Below the pieces are notes generated by a model. That model searched no databases, was not told where the DNA came from, and was given only the letters and a program-made list of their open reading frames with translations. Positions 19,165 through 27,922 of a stretch of DNA of 39,511 nucleotides are shown piece after piece. A program made the translations under genes and the position numbers. Origin of the DNA: an uncultured Actinomycetes bacterium (GTDB lineage: Bacteria; Actinomycetota; Actinomycetes; Nanopelagicales; Nanopelagicaceae); assembly GCA_903858325.1 (NCBI GenBank), contig CAIOIJ010000063.1:1-39511 (forward strand). Direction: 5' to 3'. Numbering within the stretch: the first letter of the stretch is position 1; each line of letters begins with the position of its first letter.

Positions 19165-19974
19165 TTACTTCTGTGCAGCCAGAGTTGCGGGATGTTGGAT
19201 AACAAAGAGGGGAAGTGAACGCTTCTGCGCATCCAGAATTCCGGCAACGCGTGCATCGCAATGCTTAGCCAAGATTGCATATGCCTCGTCGCCCATCAAT
19301 GCCATGAGCTCGGCCTTGTTAGAAATATAAACCGGTTCGCTTCCAACATGTGCTTCGGTATTGCTAGTGCAGTACCAATCGAAATCATCGCCGCCATCGC
19401 CCCAAGCAAGTCGTTCGTATTCACCAATAACTGTAATTGAATATTCACGTTCTCCAACTTCGCGAGTTTCAAAACTACGGCGAAGAGGTAATTGCCAGCA
19501 GACATCTGGTTTTGTATCTACAAAGTGAATGTTTTTCTTTTGTGCAAGGTGATGAAGTACGCAACCAAATGAACCTGTATAGCCATCAGCTTGGTGGCCT
19601 TTACGATTGAGAAAAATACATGAACCTTCTACGCGACGAGTCTTTCGTTCGTCATCTTCATCTTTTTCGCTAATGCGTAAATCTCCGCCAGCTTTCTTAG
19701 GGCGTGCCTCTTCATAAAATTGCCACATTTCTGGTGTTAGAAATGCTGCAGCTTTCTGTACACGGGCTTCATCATCTTTATCGGAATACATTGCACCTTC
19801 TGTGCAACATCCCGAATCAGGTTGATTCTTGAAAACTCCTTGGCAACCATCACCATAAATACAGGTCCAAAATGATGTGAGCCATGTGAGGTCGCATTTG
19901 AAAATACCTTCAGAATCATTGGGATCTGCGAATTCAACCCAATCGCGTGCAAAGCCTGGCTTTATCTCGGACAT
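19165..19974 (-). CDS. Conserved cysteine-cluster protein (YkgJ-like metal-chelating domain candidate); start set at internal ATG 19974
   Basis: MSEIKPGFARDWVEFADPNDSEGIFKCDLTWLTSFWTCIYGDGC...SGCCTEGA...GCVLHHLAQKKNIHFVDTKPDVCWQLPLRR; the 138 codons upstream in the ORF track are antisense to proC and look non-coding. Confidence 0.7.
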   Translation of the reverse strand: MSEIKPGFARDWVEFADPNDSEGIFKCDLTWLTSFWTCIYGDGCQGVFKNQPDSGCCTEGAMYSDKDDEARVQKAAAFLTPEMWQFYEEARPKKAGGDLRISEKDEDDERKTRRVEGSCIFLNRKGHQADGYTGSFGCVLHHLAQKKNIHFVDTKPDVCWQLPLRRSFETREVGEREYSITVIGEYERLAWGDGGDDFDWYCTSNTEAHVGSEPVYISNKAELMALMGDEAYAILAKHCDARVAGILDAQKRSLPLFVIQHPATLAAQK

Positions 19975-20032
19975 AGTGGGTGAGCCTACGGGTTTACGCC
20001 GTAATACGCACATCCGATTGAATCGCTTTCGG

Positions 20033-20044
20033 TACTCTTTAGTT
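20033..20044 (+). promoter_or_regulatory. Candidate -10 (TACTCT) 6 nt upstream of proC ATG; possible leaderless start
   Basis: TACTCT-TTAGTT-ATG; no Shine-Dalgarno. Confidence 0.45.
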
Positions 20045-20836
20045 ATGAAAGTTGGAGTAATTGGCGCAGGGGTGATGGGTGAGGCCCTTATTGCTGCACT
20101 TATTTCATATGGGGTTTCGTCACAAGAAATCACAATTTCAGAGAAGCGCAAAGAGCGAGCCGACGAACTTGAATCTAAGTATTCAATTCGAGTCGATGAA
20201 CTATCAAAAAATGTTGCATCGAGCCAGATTCTCTTATTAGTTGTGAAGCCGCAAGATATGGCTGCGGTATTAGCGGAAATAAAGAACGACCTCAGCTCCA
20301 CCACCACAGTTGTCTCCTTTGCTGCAGGGAAGAAGATTTCATTTATCTCCGCCGCCCTTGAAGACAAATCACCAGTCATTCGTGTCATGCCAAATACACC
20401 AACTCTCGTTGGTGCGGGAATGGCGGCAATTTCAGTTGGTACGGGAGTATCCGGCGCACATAAAGATTTTGTTTCAGGCTTTCTCGCTGCTACCGGAAAA
20501 GTTGTCGAAGTAAAAGAAGATTTACAAGATGCCGTAACTGCTACGAGTGGATCTGGTCCGGCCTACTTCTTCGCATTTGTCGAAGCAATGATTGACGGCG
20601 CAGTGGAACTTGGCTTATCAAAAGAAGTTGCAACAGAACTTACCGTGCAAACATTTCTGGGTTCAGCAAAATTACTTCAAGAATCTGGAAAGAGCGCAAC
20701 GACGCTTCGTGAAAATGTAACAAGTCCAAACGGTACTACTGCTGCTGCACTTGCAACATTTTCATCGAACGATTTATCAAAAATCGTTGCTGCTGCAATG
20801 GAATCGGCACGAAATCGCTCTATAGAACTTGCTTAG
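20045..20836 (+). CDS. proC: Pyrroline-5-carboxylate reductase; start corrected from 19877 to ATG 20045
   Basis: MKVGVIGAGVMGEALIAALI Rossmann start, VIRVMPNTPTLVGAGM, ATSGSGPAYFF motifs. Confidence 0.94.
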   Translation: MKVGVIGAGVMGEALIAALISYGVSSQEITISEKRKERADELESKYSIRVDELSKNVASSQILLLVVKPQDMAAVLAEIKNDLSSTTTVVSFAAGKKISFISAALEDKSPVIRVMPNTPTLVGAGMAAISVGTGVSGAHKDFVSGFLAATGKVVEVKEDLQDAVTATSGSGPAYFFAFVEAMIDGAVELGLSKEVATELTVQTFLGSAKLLQESGKSATTLRENVTSPNGTTAAALATFSSNDLSKIVAAAMESARNRSIELA

Positions 20837-20843
20837 TTTTACT

Positions 20844-22064
20844 GTGAAAAAATTTCTGACAACTCTTCTCATATTAACGTTTTTGGCCACCCCGTATTCA
20901 TTTGCAGCACCAAAGAAAATAATTACTACGCCGCTAAAGTTTGTAATAGATGCTGGAGATAAGAATCAATTTTCAGGGTTGGTGCTTTCTCAAAAGAATA
21001 TTCTTCTATTTGGTTCAATTTCTGAGAGTTCGACCAGTTCTGCATATGTGCGAGCAATTGATAAAACAGGTATTGAGCAATGGAAATTACTCCTGGAAGT
21101 AGGTGCCCAAGAGATTGCAACTGCAGGCACAGTTGATAGCGCGGGAACTATTTGGATAGCAGGTTCATTTTCCAAACCACTTATCGATGTAGTGGAGACC
21201 GCGACTTCATTACCCACAATCAATCCAGATGCGGTTATAAATGAAGAGAGCCAACCTATTCGAGCAGATATGAGTTCAGTAGCAGTTTGGAAAATATCAC
21301 CTCAAGGCGAATTGCTCACAAGTTTTAATATTGATTTAGATCAACCCGCGTTAGTAACTGCAATTGCAATTGATAAAAATGGAGTCAGTCTTGCCGGAAA
21401 TTCAAATGTAGGCAAAGGCGGCTTTGGAATTCTTCTCAATTGTTCACTCACTGGAGTATGTAATAAGCCACTCAATATTGGCGTGACGGATACTTTTCTT
21501 GAAGGTGTACTTCGATCAAAAGAGGGTGGTGTAATACTGATTGGCAATAGCACCGAAACATTTCTTGCGAAAAAAGTGCAAGGCGTGCGGGATGGAATCA
21601 TTGTCACCGTCAGTAAAAGCGGAAAGATTTCCAAAGTTGTACGAAGCTCTGCGGCAAAAGCGAGTCGGAATTGGGGAAGTGCAACAGCTACATTATTTTT
21701 TGGTGGCGAAGTTATAACCGGAAAAAAGATCGAGAGCTCGGTAACTGCATTCTCAAATACATTGATACCTTCATGGACTTACCGTTTTGCAACTACAGGT
21801 CCCATTTTCAATTCCAACGATGCAACTAAAACTCTCTATTCCTTCTTCGCATCAACTTCGGCGATTACAAATATCTCTGGCTGGAATCCAAAACGCGCCA
21901 GCGGATTAGTCTTGGCTTTCGATAGCAAAGGTGCAGTAATCGGGTCATATAGCGCCGCTACAGTGACGCAGCCACGTGCGGCGGCTTATTCCAAGGAGTT
22001 AGGCCTCGTTGTCGCAGGTGTAAGCGGAGATACCGTTTCGATTTTTAACCTCATTTCAAGGTAA
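20844..22064 (+). CDS. Predicted secreted protein of unknown function, possible beta-propeller (GTG start)
   Basis: Signal peptide VKKFLTTLLILTFLATPYSFA; repeated short beta-rich units (IDKTGIEQWKL, ISPQGELLTSF, FDSKGAVIGSY). Confidence 0.6.
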   Translation: MKKFLTTLLILTFLATPYSFAAPKKIITTPLKFVIDAGDKNQFSGLVLSQKNILLFGSISESSTSSAYVRAIDKTGIEQWKLLLEVGAQEIATAGTVDSAGTIWIAGSFSKPLIDVVETATSLPTINPDAVINEESQPIRADMSSVAVWKISPQGELLTSFNIDLDQPALVTAIAIDKNGVSLAGNSNVGKGGFGILLNCSLTGVCNKPLNIGVTDTFLEGVLRSKEGGVILIGNSTETFLAKKVQGVRDGIIVTVSKSGKISKVVRSSAAKASRNWGSATATLFFGGEVITGKKIESSVTAFSNTLIPSWTYRFATTGPIFNSNDATKTLYSFFASTSAITNISGWNPKRASGLVLAFDSKGAVIGSYSAATVTQPRAAAYSKELGLVVAGVSGDTVSIFNLISR

Positions 22065-22074
22065 CCTAACCACC

Positions 22075-22103
22075 TTGCACCTCACCGGTGTAGACGAGAT
22101 AAG
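22075..22103 (+). promoter_or_regulatory. Candidate sigma70-type promoter for the bS22-like gene
   Basis: TTGCAC (-35), 17-nt spacer, GATAAG (-10), 14 nt upstream of ATG 22118. Confidence 0.4.
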
Positions 22104-22117
22104 AGAGAGCGTGACAT

Positions 22118-22216
22118 ATGGGTTCCGTAATCAAGAAGCGACGCAAGCGCATGGCGAAGAAGAAGCATAAGAAACTTCTGAAGAAGACTCGCATTCAGCG
22201 CCGCAACGCTAAATAA
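22118..22216 (+). CDS. bS22-type small ribosomal protein / AURKAIP1-COX24 domain protein (32 aa), absent from the supplied ORF track
   Basis: Translates to [32 protein letters not shown], very close to the actinobacterial family including M. tuberculosis Rv0500B; downstream of proC as in that genome. Confidence 0.92.
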   Translation: MGSVIKKRRKRMAKKKHKKLLKKTRIQRRNAK

Positions 22217-22219
22217 AAG

Positions 22220-24604
22220 TTACGGCTTTAGCAAAGATAACTTGCCATTCACGCTGGTAAGTAAATATTTTACTTTCGACACAGTAACCCAGGCCATTCT
22301 CATTGGTTCTGGGTTTTGTGCTGTCGTAACCAATTTGATTCCAGCTGGGCTCGCTTTCGAATAATCCAGAACACAGATTCGATCTTCGCAAGCGAATGCA
22401 AGTTGCTTACCATCGGAGGTCATTGATGCCGCAGGGGATCCGAAAGTTCCACTTGAAGTTTGCGAAATGTAGGTTGGGGCTCCGAGTAATTCCCACCGAA
22501 TATTTTCAGCTTTTGGAACCGTGAGAGCTGATGCAGTCATCCATGTTGCTTGAATTCCATTTGAAACTTTAGCAAGTGCAACATCGTAACCAGCAACTGC
22601 AACCGCGCCATCAGTGAAATCTAATGACTTATAACTCCATGTGTTTTCATCTAAACCTGTACGTGATGCAACTCGTACTGCGCCAGATGTTGCCTCTTTT
22701 TTCTGATTGACAACTAGCACCGAGTCGTACATAACATATGTCGTACCCGCATCTCCGAGTGCTCGTAAGTGAAAAGCAACATCGCCCGTTGTGCGGCCAT
22801 CTGTTTTGCGGTCACCATCGACTAGTTCGTAATTCCAATCCTGGCCCTTTTTCTTTACTGCACCAAGCAAAATGCCTTGGCTCTCATCGCGATAAAAAAC
22901 TTGAATGCCAGCAGCAGTTGCTACGCAGGCATTTGAGACGCTGACGTCACTATTTCCTTTTACACGAATTGGATCTTCAAAATTATTAACAGTTAGTGCA
23001 TTTCCATCCACTACTTCAAATGTAAATTTCTTTCCATCGTATGTGGCATAACGCAGATCCTTATCGACAGAATCACTATAGAAAATATGAAGAAGTTGTT
23101 TAGTTCCTGAACCATTGATACAGAGTGAAATCTGGCCCGTAATTGGATTCTTTGTGCGGCCACTTGTTCCACCCGTTCCGTCGACAGTGACCTTCTTCCA
23201 TACTTTTCCATTGAGAATTGCTAATTTGAGAGCCCCGCTCTTTGAATCTGTATAAGCAATTGTTGGCAAAGTATTGAAAGTTGTACTGGTGGCACTTTTA
23301 CCATCTGCGGCGCTATCAAGAATTGTTGATTTCCATGCCGGTTGAGGCGTTACTGGATCAGTCTGCGCCGTCTCTGATGGTCCAATTGAATTGATGGCAT
23401 AGACAGCAAATGTGTACGAAGTTCCATTTTTCAATCCAGTCATAATGACAGGGCTGGTAATTGATTTCTTTTCAGCGCCAGTCTTAAGATTTTTCACTAC
23501 GTATGTACTTATCTGCGCAGTTCGTACATTTACTGGCGCATCGAAAGTCACAATTGCGCTCGAATCTGAAACTAAGGCACGTACATTTCGCGGAGTTTGT
23601 GGAATTACTGTCGCAACACCAACAGGTGGCTTATTTCTAATATCTTCCATCATTGCTAGCAATAGTGGTCCTGGATCATGGAAAATTTCACCTGCATCCA
23701 GATTGGGAGTCATCACGGAGTCAAAGCCAGATTTAGAGAAAGTTTTTTCATCTAAGTGACTTACAGATGAACCAGCTTCATATGGATTTGGAGTAAAAAG
23801 TTTAGGTTTATTTCCACCATTTGCTTTGGTAGCGATTGCACCACCCCACACCAAATCATTTTCTAGAGCATTGCCAAGTTCCAATGAAGGTGATGGTAAA
23901 TCAGCTAAACGAGTGCCATCGGGCGTTTGCGTATATGCATCAAAGGGAGTTGGTTGGTCAATACTTCCATAGCCAAAGAAAGTGTCATAAGAATTATTCG
24001 AAAGGAATCCAAGACCATGTGCAAGTTCATGGAGCATTACTGATTCAAGATCGTATTCTCGATTCGTAGGTTGTCCATCACCACGTTGATTCCAGGATGC
24101 CGTTGAATTCACCTGAATAATAATTTCGGAAGAAATTTTGTCTAAATCTTTCTTTGCGAGTGCATTTGCTAAAGCCGATGGGTACCAGAGCGATGCATCA
24201 GGAGCGCCTTCAAAACCGGAGTAATAACTTCCCGGCCTTGCGCTGCCAAGAATTCCCCACGAAGAAGAACGTCCCCATGTTGCTTCAACAGTAATTGGTA
24301 CATCAGATTGAAAGTTTGCACTCCAGACATCGATTGCGGCTTGAACCTCAGTCTTAGCCCAGTCAGGAAAATTTTTATAATTGACTACAAATTTTGATTT
24401 TGCATCGATATTTGCCGAATGTGGCTGTGAAGTAGATATCGCATTTGCACTATTTACTAGCGAAGTACCTGCATACGTGTGACCCCACACGGTAGATGGC
24501 GCAACTCGAAGAAGTGCGTGAGCTGGGGCACTAAGAAAAATTCCAGCAAAGAGCGCTGCAACGAGAGTCGCACTGCCAACTTTTCTGCCGAATAGATTTC
24601 GCAT
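22220..24604 (-). CDS. Secreted zinc metalloprotease-like protein with FnIII-like and repetitive C-terminal domains; start set at ATG 24604
   Basis: Signal peptide MRNLFGRKVGSATLVAALFAGIFLSAPAHA; HELAHGLGF zinc motif; downstream SVMTP (Met-turn candidate); FnIII-like PQTPRNVRALVSDSSAIVTFDAP...NGTSYTFAVYAINSIGPS; periodic repeats. Confidence 0.75.
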   Translation of the reverse strand: MRNLFGRKVGSATLVAALFAGIFLSAPAHALLRVAPSTVWGHTYAGTSLVNSANAISTSQPHSANIDAKSKFVVNYKNFPDWAKTEVQAAIDVWSANFQSDVPITVEATWGRSSSWGILGSARPGSYYSGFEGAPDASLWYPSALANALAKKDLDKISSEIIIQVNSTASWNQRGDGQPTNREYDLESVMLHELAHGLGFLSNNSYDTFFGYGSIDQPTPFDAYTQTPDGTRLADLPSPSLELGNALENDLVWGGAIATKANGGNKPKLFTPNPYEAGSSVSHLDEKTFSKSGFDSVMTPNLDAGEIFHDPGPLLLAMMEDIRNKPPVGVATVIPQTPRNVRALVSDSSAIVTFDAPVNVRTAQISTYVVKNLKTGAEKKSITSPVIMTGLKNGTSYTFAVYAINSIGPSETAQTDPVTPQPAWKSTILDSAADGKSATSTTFNTLPTIAYTDSKSGALKLAILNGKVWKKVTVDGTGGTSGRTKNPITGQISLCINGSGTKQLLHIFYSDSVDKDLRYATYDGKKFTFEVVDGNALTVNNFEDPIRVKGNSDVSVSNACVATAAGIQVFYRDESQGILLGAVKKKGQDWNYELVDGDRKTDGRTTGDVAFHLRALGDAGTTYVMYDSVLVVNQKKEATSGAVRVASRTGLDENTWSYKSLDFTDGAVAVAGYDVALAKVSNGIQATWMTASALTVPKAENIRWELLGAPTYISQTSSGTFGSPAASMTSDGKQLAFACEDRICVLDYSKASPAGIKLVTTAQNPEPMRMAWVTVSKVKYLLTSVNGKLSLLKP
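22814..23260 (-). repeat. Three protein-level repeats of about 28 aa at 58-62 aa spacing
   Basis: IAYTDSKSGALKLAILNGKVWKKVTVDG (23177-23260), IFYSDSVDKDLRYATYDGKKFTFEVVDG (23003-23086), VFYRDESQGILLGAVKKKGQDWNYELVDG (22814-22900). Confidence 0.75.
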
Positions 24605-24639
24605 ATCGGCAAACGGTATCAGGGTGAGATGATTTCCCA

Positions 24640-24966
24640 ATGGCCCCAACCCCTGCAGACGAGTTCTCTAAGGCAATTGACAGGATTCATAACGAAGCAA
24701 TCCCTGTAATCGACCTTTCTGGTAATTCGCAACGTCGTGAAGCGACATTAGATGAGGCTCGAAATGAATTGGCGCAATCGATTAGCAGAATTACCCACTC
24801 GTTATTTTCGAAAAAGTATGGACCTCTGGTTGGCACCGTTACCGAAAGCACTGTGGTCGCGGTTTTGAAAGATGTAGAAAATAACGTCTACCGTGCAAAA
24901 AGTGATGTCACATTAGTTGTGCAGGAGTTACTTGATCGCGCCATGGGAAGTCGAAAAACAAAATGA
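24640..24966 (+). CDS. Conserved hypothetical small protein
   Basis: Good coding composition, 4-nt ATGA overlap with glutaredoxin gene; no recognised motif. Confidence 0.6.
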   Translation: MAPTPADEFSKAIDRIHNEAIPVIDLSGNSQRREATLDEARNELAQSISRITHSLFSKKYGPLVGTVTESTVVAVLKDVENNVYRAKSDVTLVVQELLDRAMGSRKTK

Positions 24967-25214
24967 CAGTTGTAACAGTTTATTCTCGCACCGGCTGTCA
25001 CTTGTGCCATGATGCAATCGAGCTGCTTGAAACAATGAAAGATGAACTCGCGTTTTCGATAGAAGTAATTCTTATTGATGGAAATCCCGAGTTAGAGAGA
25101 CTTTACGGAGAGCAAATTCCGGTTACACAGATAGATGGTCAGCATCATGATTTTTGGAGAATTGATCCGGAAAGATTTAGATCTTCTCTTTTGAAATATC
25201 GTCAGCATCAATAA
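24963..25214 (+). CDS. Glutaredoxin family protein (DUF836-like)
   Basis: VTVYSRTGCHLCHDAIELLE with CxxC, IPVTQIDG cis-Pro motif. Confidence 0.85.
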   Translation: MTVVTVYSRTGCHLCHDAIELLETMKDELAFSIEVILIDGNPELERLYGEQIPVTQIDGQHHDFWRIDPERFRSSLLKYRQHQ

Positions 25215-26826
25215 TTGTGTAGGAATACCCTTGTTCGGCAAGGAAGCGCTGTCTGTTCTGCGCAAAATCTTGATCGATAGTGTCACGGGAAACTAACGAA
25301 TAAAAAGTTGCGCTACGACCATCAGATTTAGGTCGCAAGATACGACCAAGGCGTTGAGCTTCTTCTTGACGCGAACCAAATGCTCCCGATACTTGAATAG
25401 CAATCGTCGCATCGGGTAAATCGATCGAGAAGTTGGCAACCTTGGAAACAACAAGAGTGGTGAGTTCACCTGAGCGGAACATATTGAAAAGTCTTTCGCG
25501 CTCCTTTACTGGTGTGTCACCTTTGATAACAGGAACGCCTAAAACTTCGGATAATTCATCGAGTTGGGTGATGTATTGACCAATGACAAGTATTTGTTCG
25601 CCTGCATGTTTTTTAACCAGAGTTTCAACAACATTGCGCTTTGTGCGAGTTGTTGCGCAATATCGGTAACGTTCTTCGGGTTCGGCAGTTGCATAAAGCA
25701 ATCTCTCTTCTTCAGTGAGATTTACTCGAACTTCAATACATTCAGCAGGGGCGATATAACCTTGAGATTCAATCTCTTTCCAAGGTACGTCATAACGTTT
25801 TGGGCCGATAAGTGAGAAAACCTCACCTTCCATTCCATCTTCACGTACAAGCGTTGCCGTAAGGCCTAAACGACGTCGCGATTGAATATCTGCCGTAAAA
25901 CGAAAAATTGGCGCTGGCAATAGGTGTACTTCGTCATAAATAATCAAACCCCAGTCATGTGTATCAAAGAGATCAAGATGGGCATAAACACCATTCTTCT
26001 TCTTAGTCATAACTTGATAAGTAGCAATCGTTACAGGGCGAATCTCTTTCTTAGCGCCAGAGTATTCGCCAATTTCATCTTCAGTCAGCGTTGTGCGCTT
26101 GAGAAGCTCTTCTCGCCATTGACGCGCAGCGACCGTATTTGTAACAAGAATAAGTGTTGTTGCTTTTGCATGAGCCATTGCTGCAGCACCGACAATTGTT
26201 TTACCTGCACCGCACGGGAGAACAACTACTCCGCTTCCGCCATGCCAGAAACCTTCAGCGGCAAGTTCCTGGTACGGGCGAATCTTCCAATCATTTTGTA
26301 CAAGTGAAATTTCGTGCGCTTCGCCATCAACATAGCCAGCGAAATCTTCTGCTGGCCAGCCAAGACGCAAAAGTGATTGCTTGATTGCACCACGTTGGTT
26401 TGCAAAGACAACAATTGTCTCGTCATCGATACGTGGGCCCAGTAGAGGTGCAATCTTTTTAGCGCGTATAACTTCTTCTAAGACTGCCGTATCCGTAGTT
26501 ACAAGAATCAATCCGTGAACAGGGTCAGCCTCTAGTCGTAATCTTCCATAGCGAGACATTGTTTCTGCAACATCAACAAGAATTGAATGTGGGACTGCGT
26601 ATCGCGAATACTTTATAAGAACATCAATTACTTGCTCTGCATCATGACCAGCTGCGCGCGCATTCCAGAGACCTAAATTTGTAAGGCGGTAGGTATGAAT
26701 ATGTTCGGGAGATCTTTCGAGTTCGGCAAAAGGCGCAATTGATCGGCGACATTCGGTACTGAGAGGATGATCAATATCTAAGAGAAGTGTCTTATCGCTT
26801 TGAACAATCAGTGGACCATCAGTCAT
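25177..26826 (-). CDS. DNA repair helicase XPB-type (Rv0861c/ERCC3-like)
   Basis: PCGAGKT Walker A, DEVH box (IIYDEVHLLP), LGLTATLVRED, QRLGRILRPK motifs. Confidence 0.92.
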   Translation of the reverse strand: MTDGPLIVQSDKTLLLDIDHPLSTECRRSIAPFAELERSPEHIHTYRLTNLGLWNARAAGHDAEQVIDVLIKYSRYAVPHSILVDVAETMSRYGRLRLEADPVHGLILVTTDTAVLEEVIRAKKIAPLLGPRIDDETIVVFANQRGAIKQSLLRLGWPAEDFAGYVDGEAHEISLVQNDWKIRPYQELAAEGFWHGGSGVVVLPCGAGKTIVGAAAMAHAKATTLILVTNTVAARQWREELLKRTTLTEDEIGEYSGAKKEIRPVTIATYQVMTKKKNGVYAHLDLFDTHDWGLIIYDEVHLLPAPIFRFTADIQSRRRLGLTATLVREDGMEGEVFSLIGPKRYDVPWKEIESQGYIAPAECIEVRVNLTEEERLLYATAEPEERYRYCATTRTKRNVVETLVKKHAGEQILVIGQYITQLDELSEVLGVPVIKGDTPVKERERLFNMFRSGELTTLVVSKVANFSIDLPDATIAIQVSGAFGSRQEEAQRLGRILRPKSDGRSATFYSLVSRDTIDQDFAQNRQRFLAEQGYSYTIIDADDISKEKI

Positions 26827-27922
26827 TGAGTAAATCCTTTATGAGTGCGTGTAAGAGTGCACTTCGCTCTTCAAGTCGTGATGTATCTATCCATTCGTTT
26901 GCCGCATGTGCTCCGCCACCGATTGCGCCAAGCCCATCAAGAACTTTTGCGCCAGCTGCAGCTGCAAAGTTTCCATCGCTAGCTCCGCCAACAGATGCGT
27001 GACCAAGTGCGGGAATACCAATGCCTTTAGCAACTTTTTCGGCGCGTTCGTAGAGTTCTAAAGTTGCACTTGTTTCTAGCGGTGGACGATTGAAGCCCCC
27101 AGTTACAACAATTCGCGCTTCTGAATTTTCTGGCGCGAAAGATTTGATTGCCTTTTCAACTCGTTCTAACTCTTTCATGGAAAATGAACGGATATCTACA
27201 TCTAAGGTTGCAAGATCGGGAACAGTATTTGTTGTATTACCGCTGCGCAACATCGTTGGAACCACCGTTGTTCCAAGTTCCGAGCTCTCTAAAGCTTTGA
27301 GCGCTAAAACAATGTGAGCAATTTCAACTGTTGCATTGATTCCTTTTTCAGGTTCTAAACCTGCATGAGATGCGCGGCCGTGAACATTGATTTGATACAT
27401 CGCGGTGCCCTTGCGACCAGTCTTTACTTTGCCGTCCAAGCTCGCTTCTAAGACAAGTACTGCTTGGGCTTGCGATGAAATTTCCTTAATGAATTCTTTT
27501 GATGTTGCACTACCCGTCTCTTCATCTGTGGTTGCAACAAGTGCGACAGAGCCTTCGATTCCTTTGAGTGCAAAGAGCGCTTGGATAAAACCAGCTTTCA
27601 TATCGAAGATTCCGGGGCCACTCGCGATATTTCCTTCGATCTTCCATAGAGGTGAAAATGAATTGTGTGGCCAGACGGTATCTAAATGAGCTAAGAGAAT
27701 AATTTTAGGTTGCGCCGCACCCCACCAAAAAACTGGACGACCTTGTACTTCTCGAATCTGCGCTGGTGTACCAAGTACGCGTGAAGCTATTTCACTCGCT
27801 GCAGTAACAACTTTTTTGCATGCAGCTAAATCATCAGAAGGTGATTCAACTCTTACTAGTGCTTCCAATTCTGCGAGCATGGAGTCAATTCTGCCGTATT
27901 GGCCTTCACTCTGGTGGCTCAT
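26819..27922 (-). CDS. M20 family metallopeptidase (carboxypeptidase G2/glutamate carboxypeptidase-like)
   Basis: LLAHLDTVWP, TTDEETGS, GRASHAGLEPEKGINA, GGASDGNFAAAAG motifs. Confidence 0.88.
   Translation of the reverse strand: MSHQSEGQYGRIDSMLAELEALVRVESPSDDLAACKKVVTAASEIASRVLGTPAQIREVQGRPVFWWGAAQPKIILLAHLDTVWPHNSFSPLWKIEGNIASGPGIFDMKAGFIQALFALKGIEGSVALVATTDEETGSATSKEFIKEISSQAQAVLVLEASLDGKVKTGRKGTAMYQINVHGRASHAGLEPEKGINATVEIAHIVLALKALESSELGTTVVPTMLRSGNTTNTVPDLATLDVDIRSFSMKELERVEKAIKSFAPENSEARIVVTGGFNRPPLETSATLELYERAEKVAKGIGIPALGHASVGGASDGNFAAAAGAKVLDGLGAIGGGAHAANEWIDTSRLEERSALLHALIKDLLND

Noticed and set aside
19975-20388. N-terminal 138 codons of ORF 19165..20388(-)
   Set aside because: Antisense to proC; homologous sequence begins at the internal ATG 19974.
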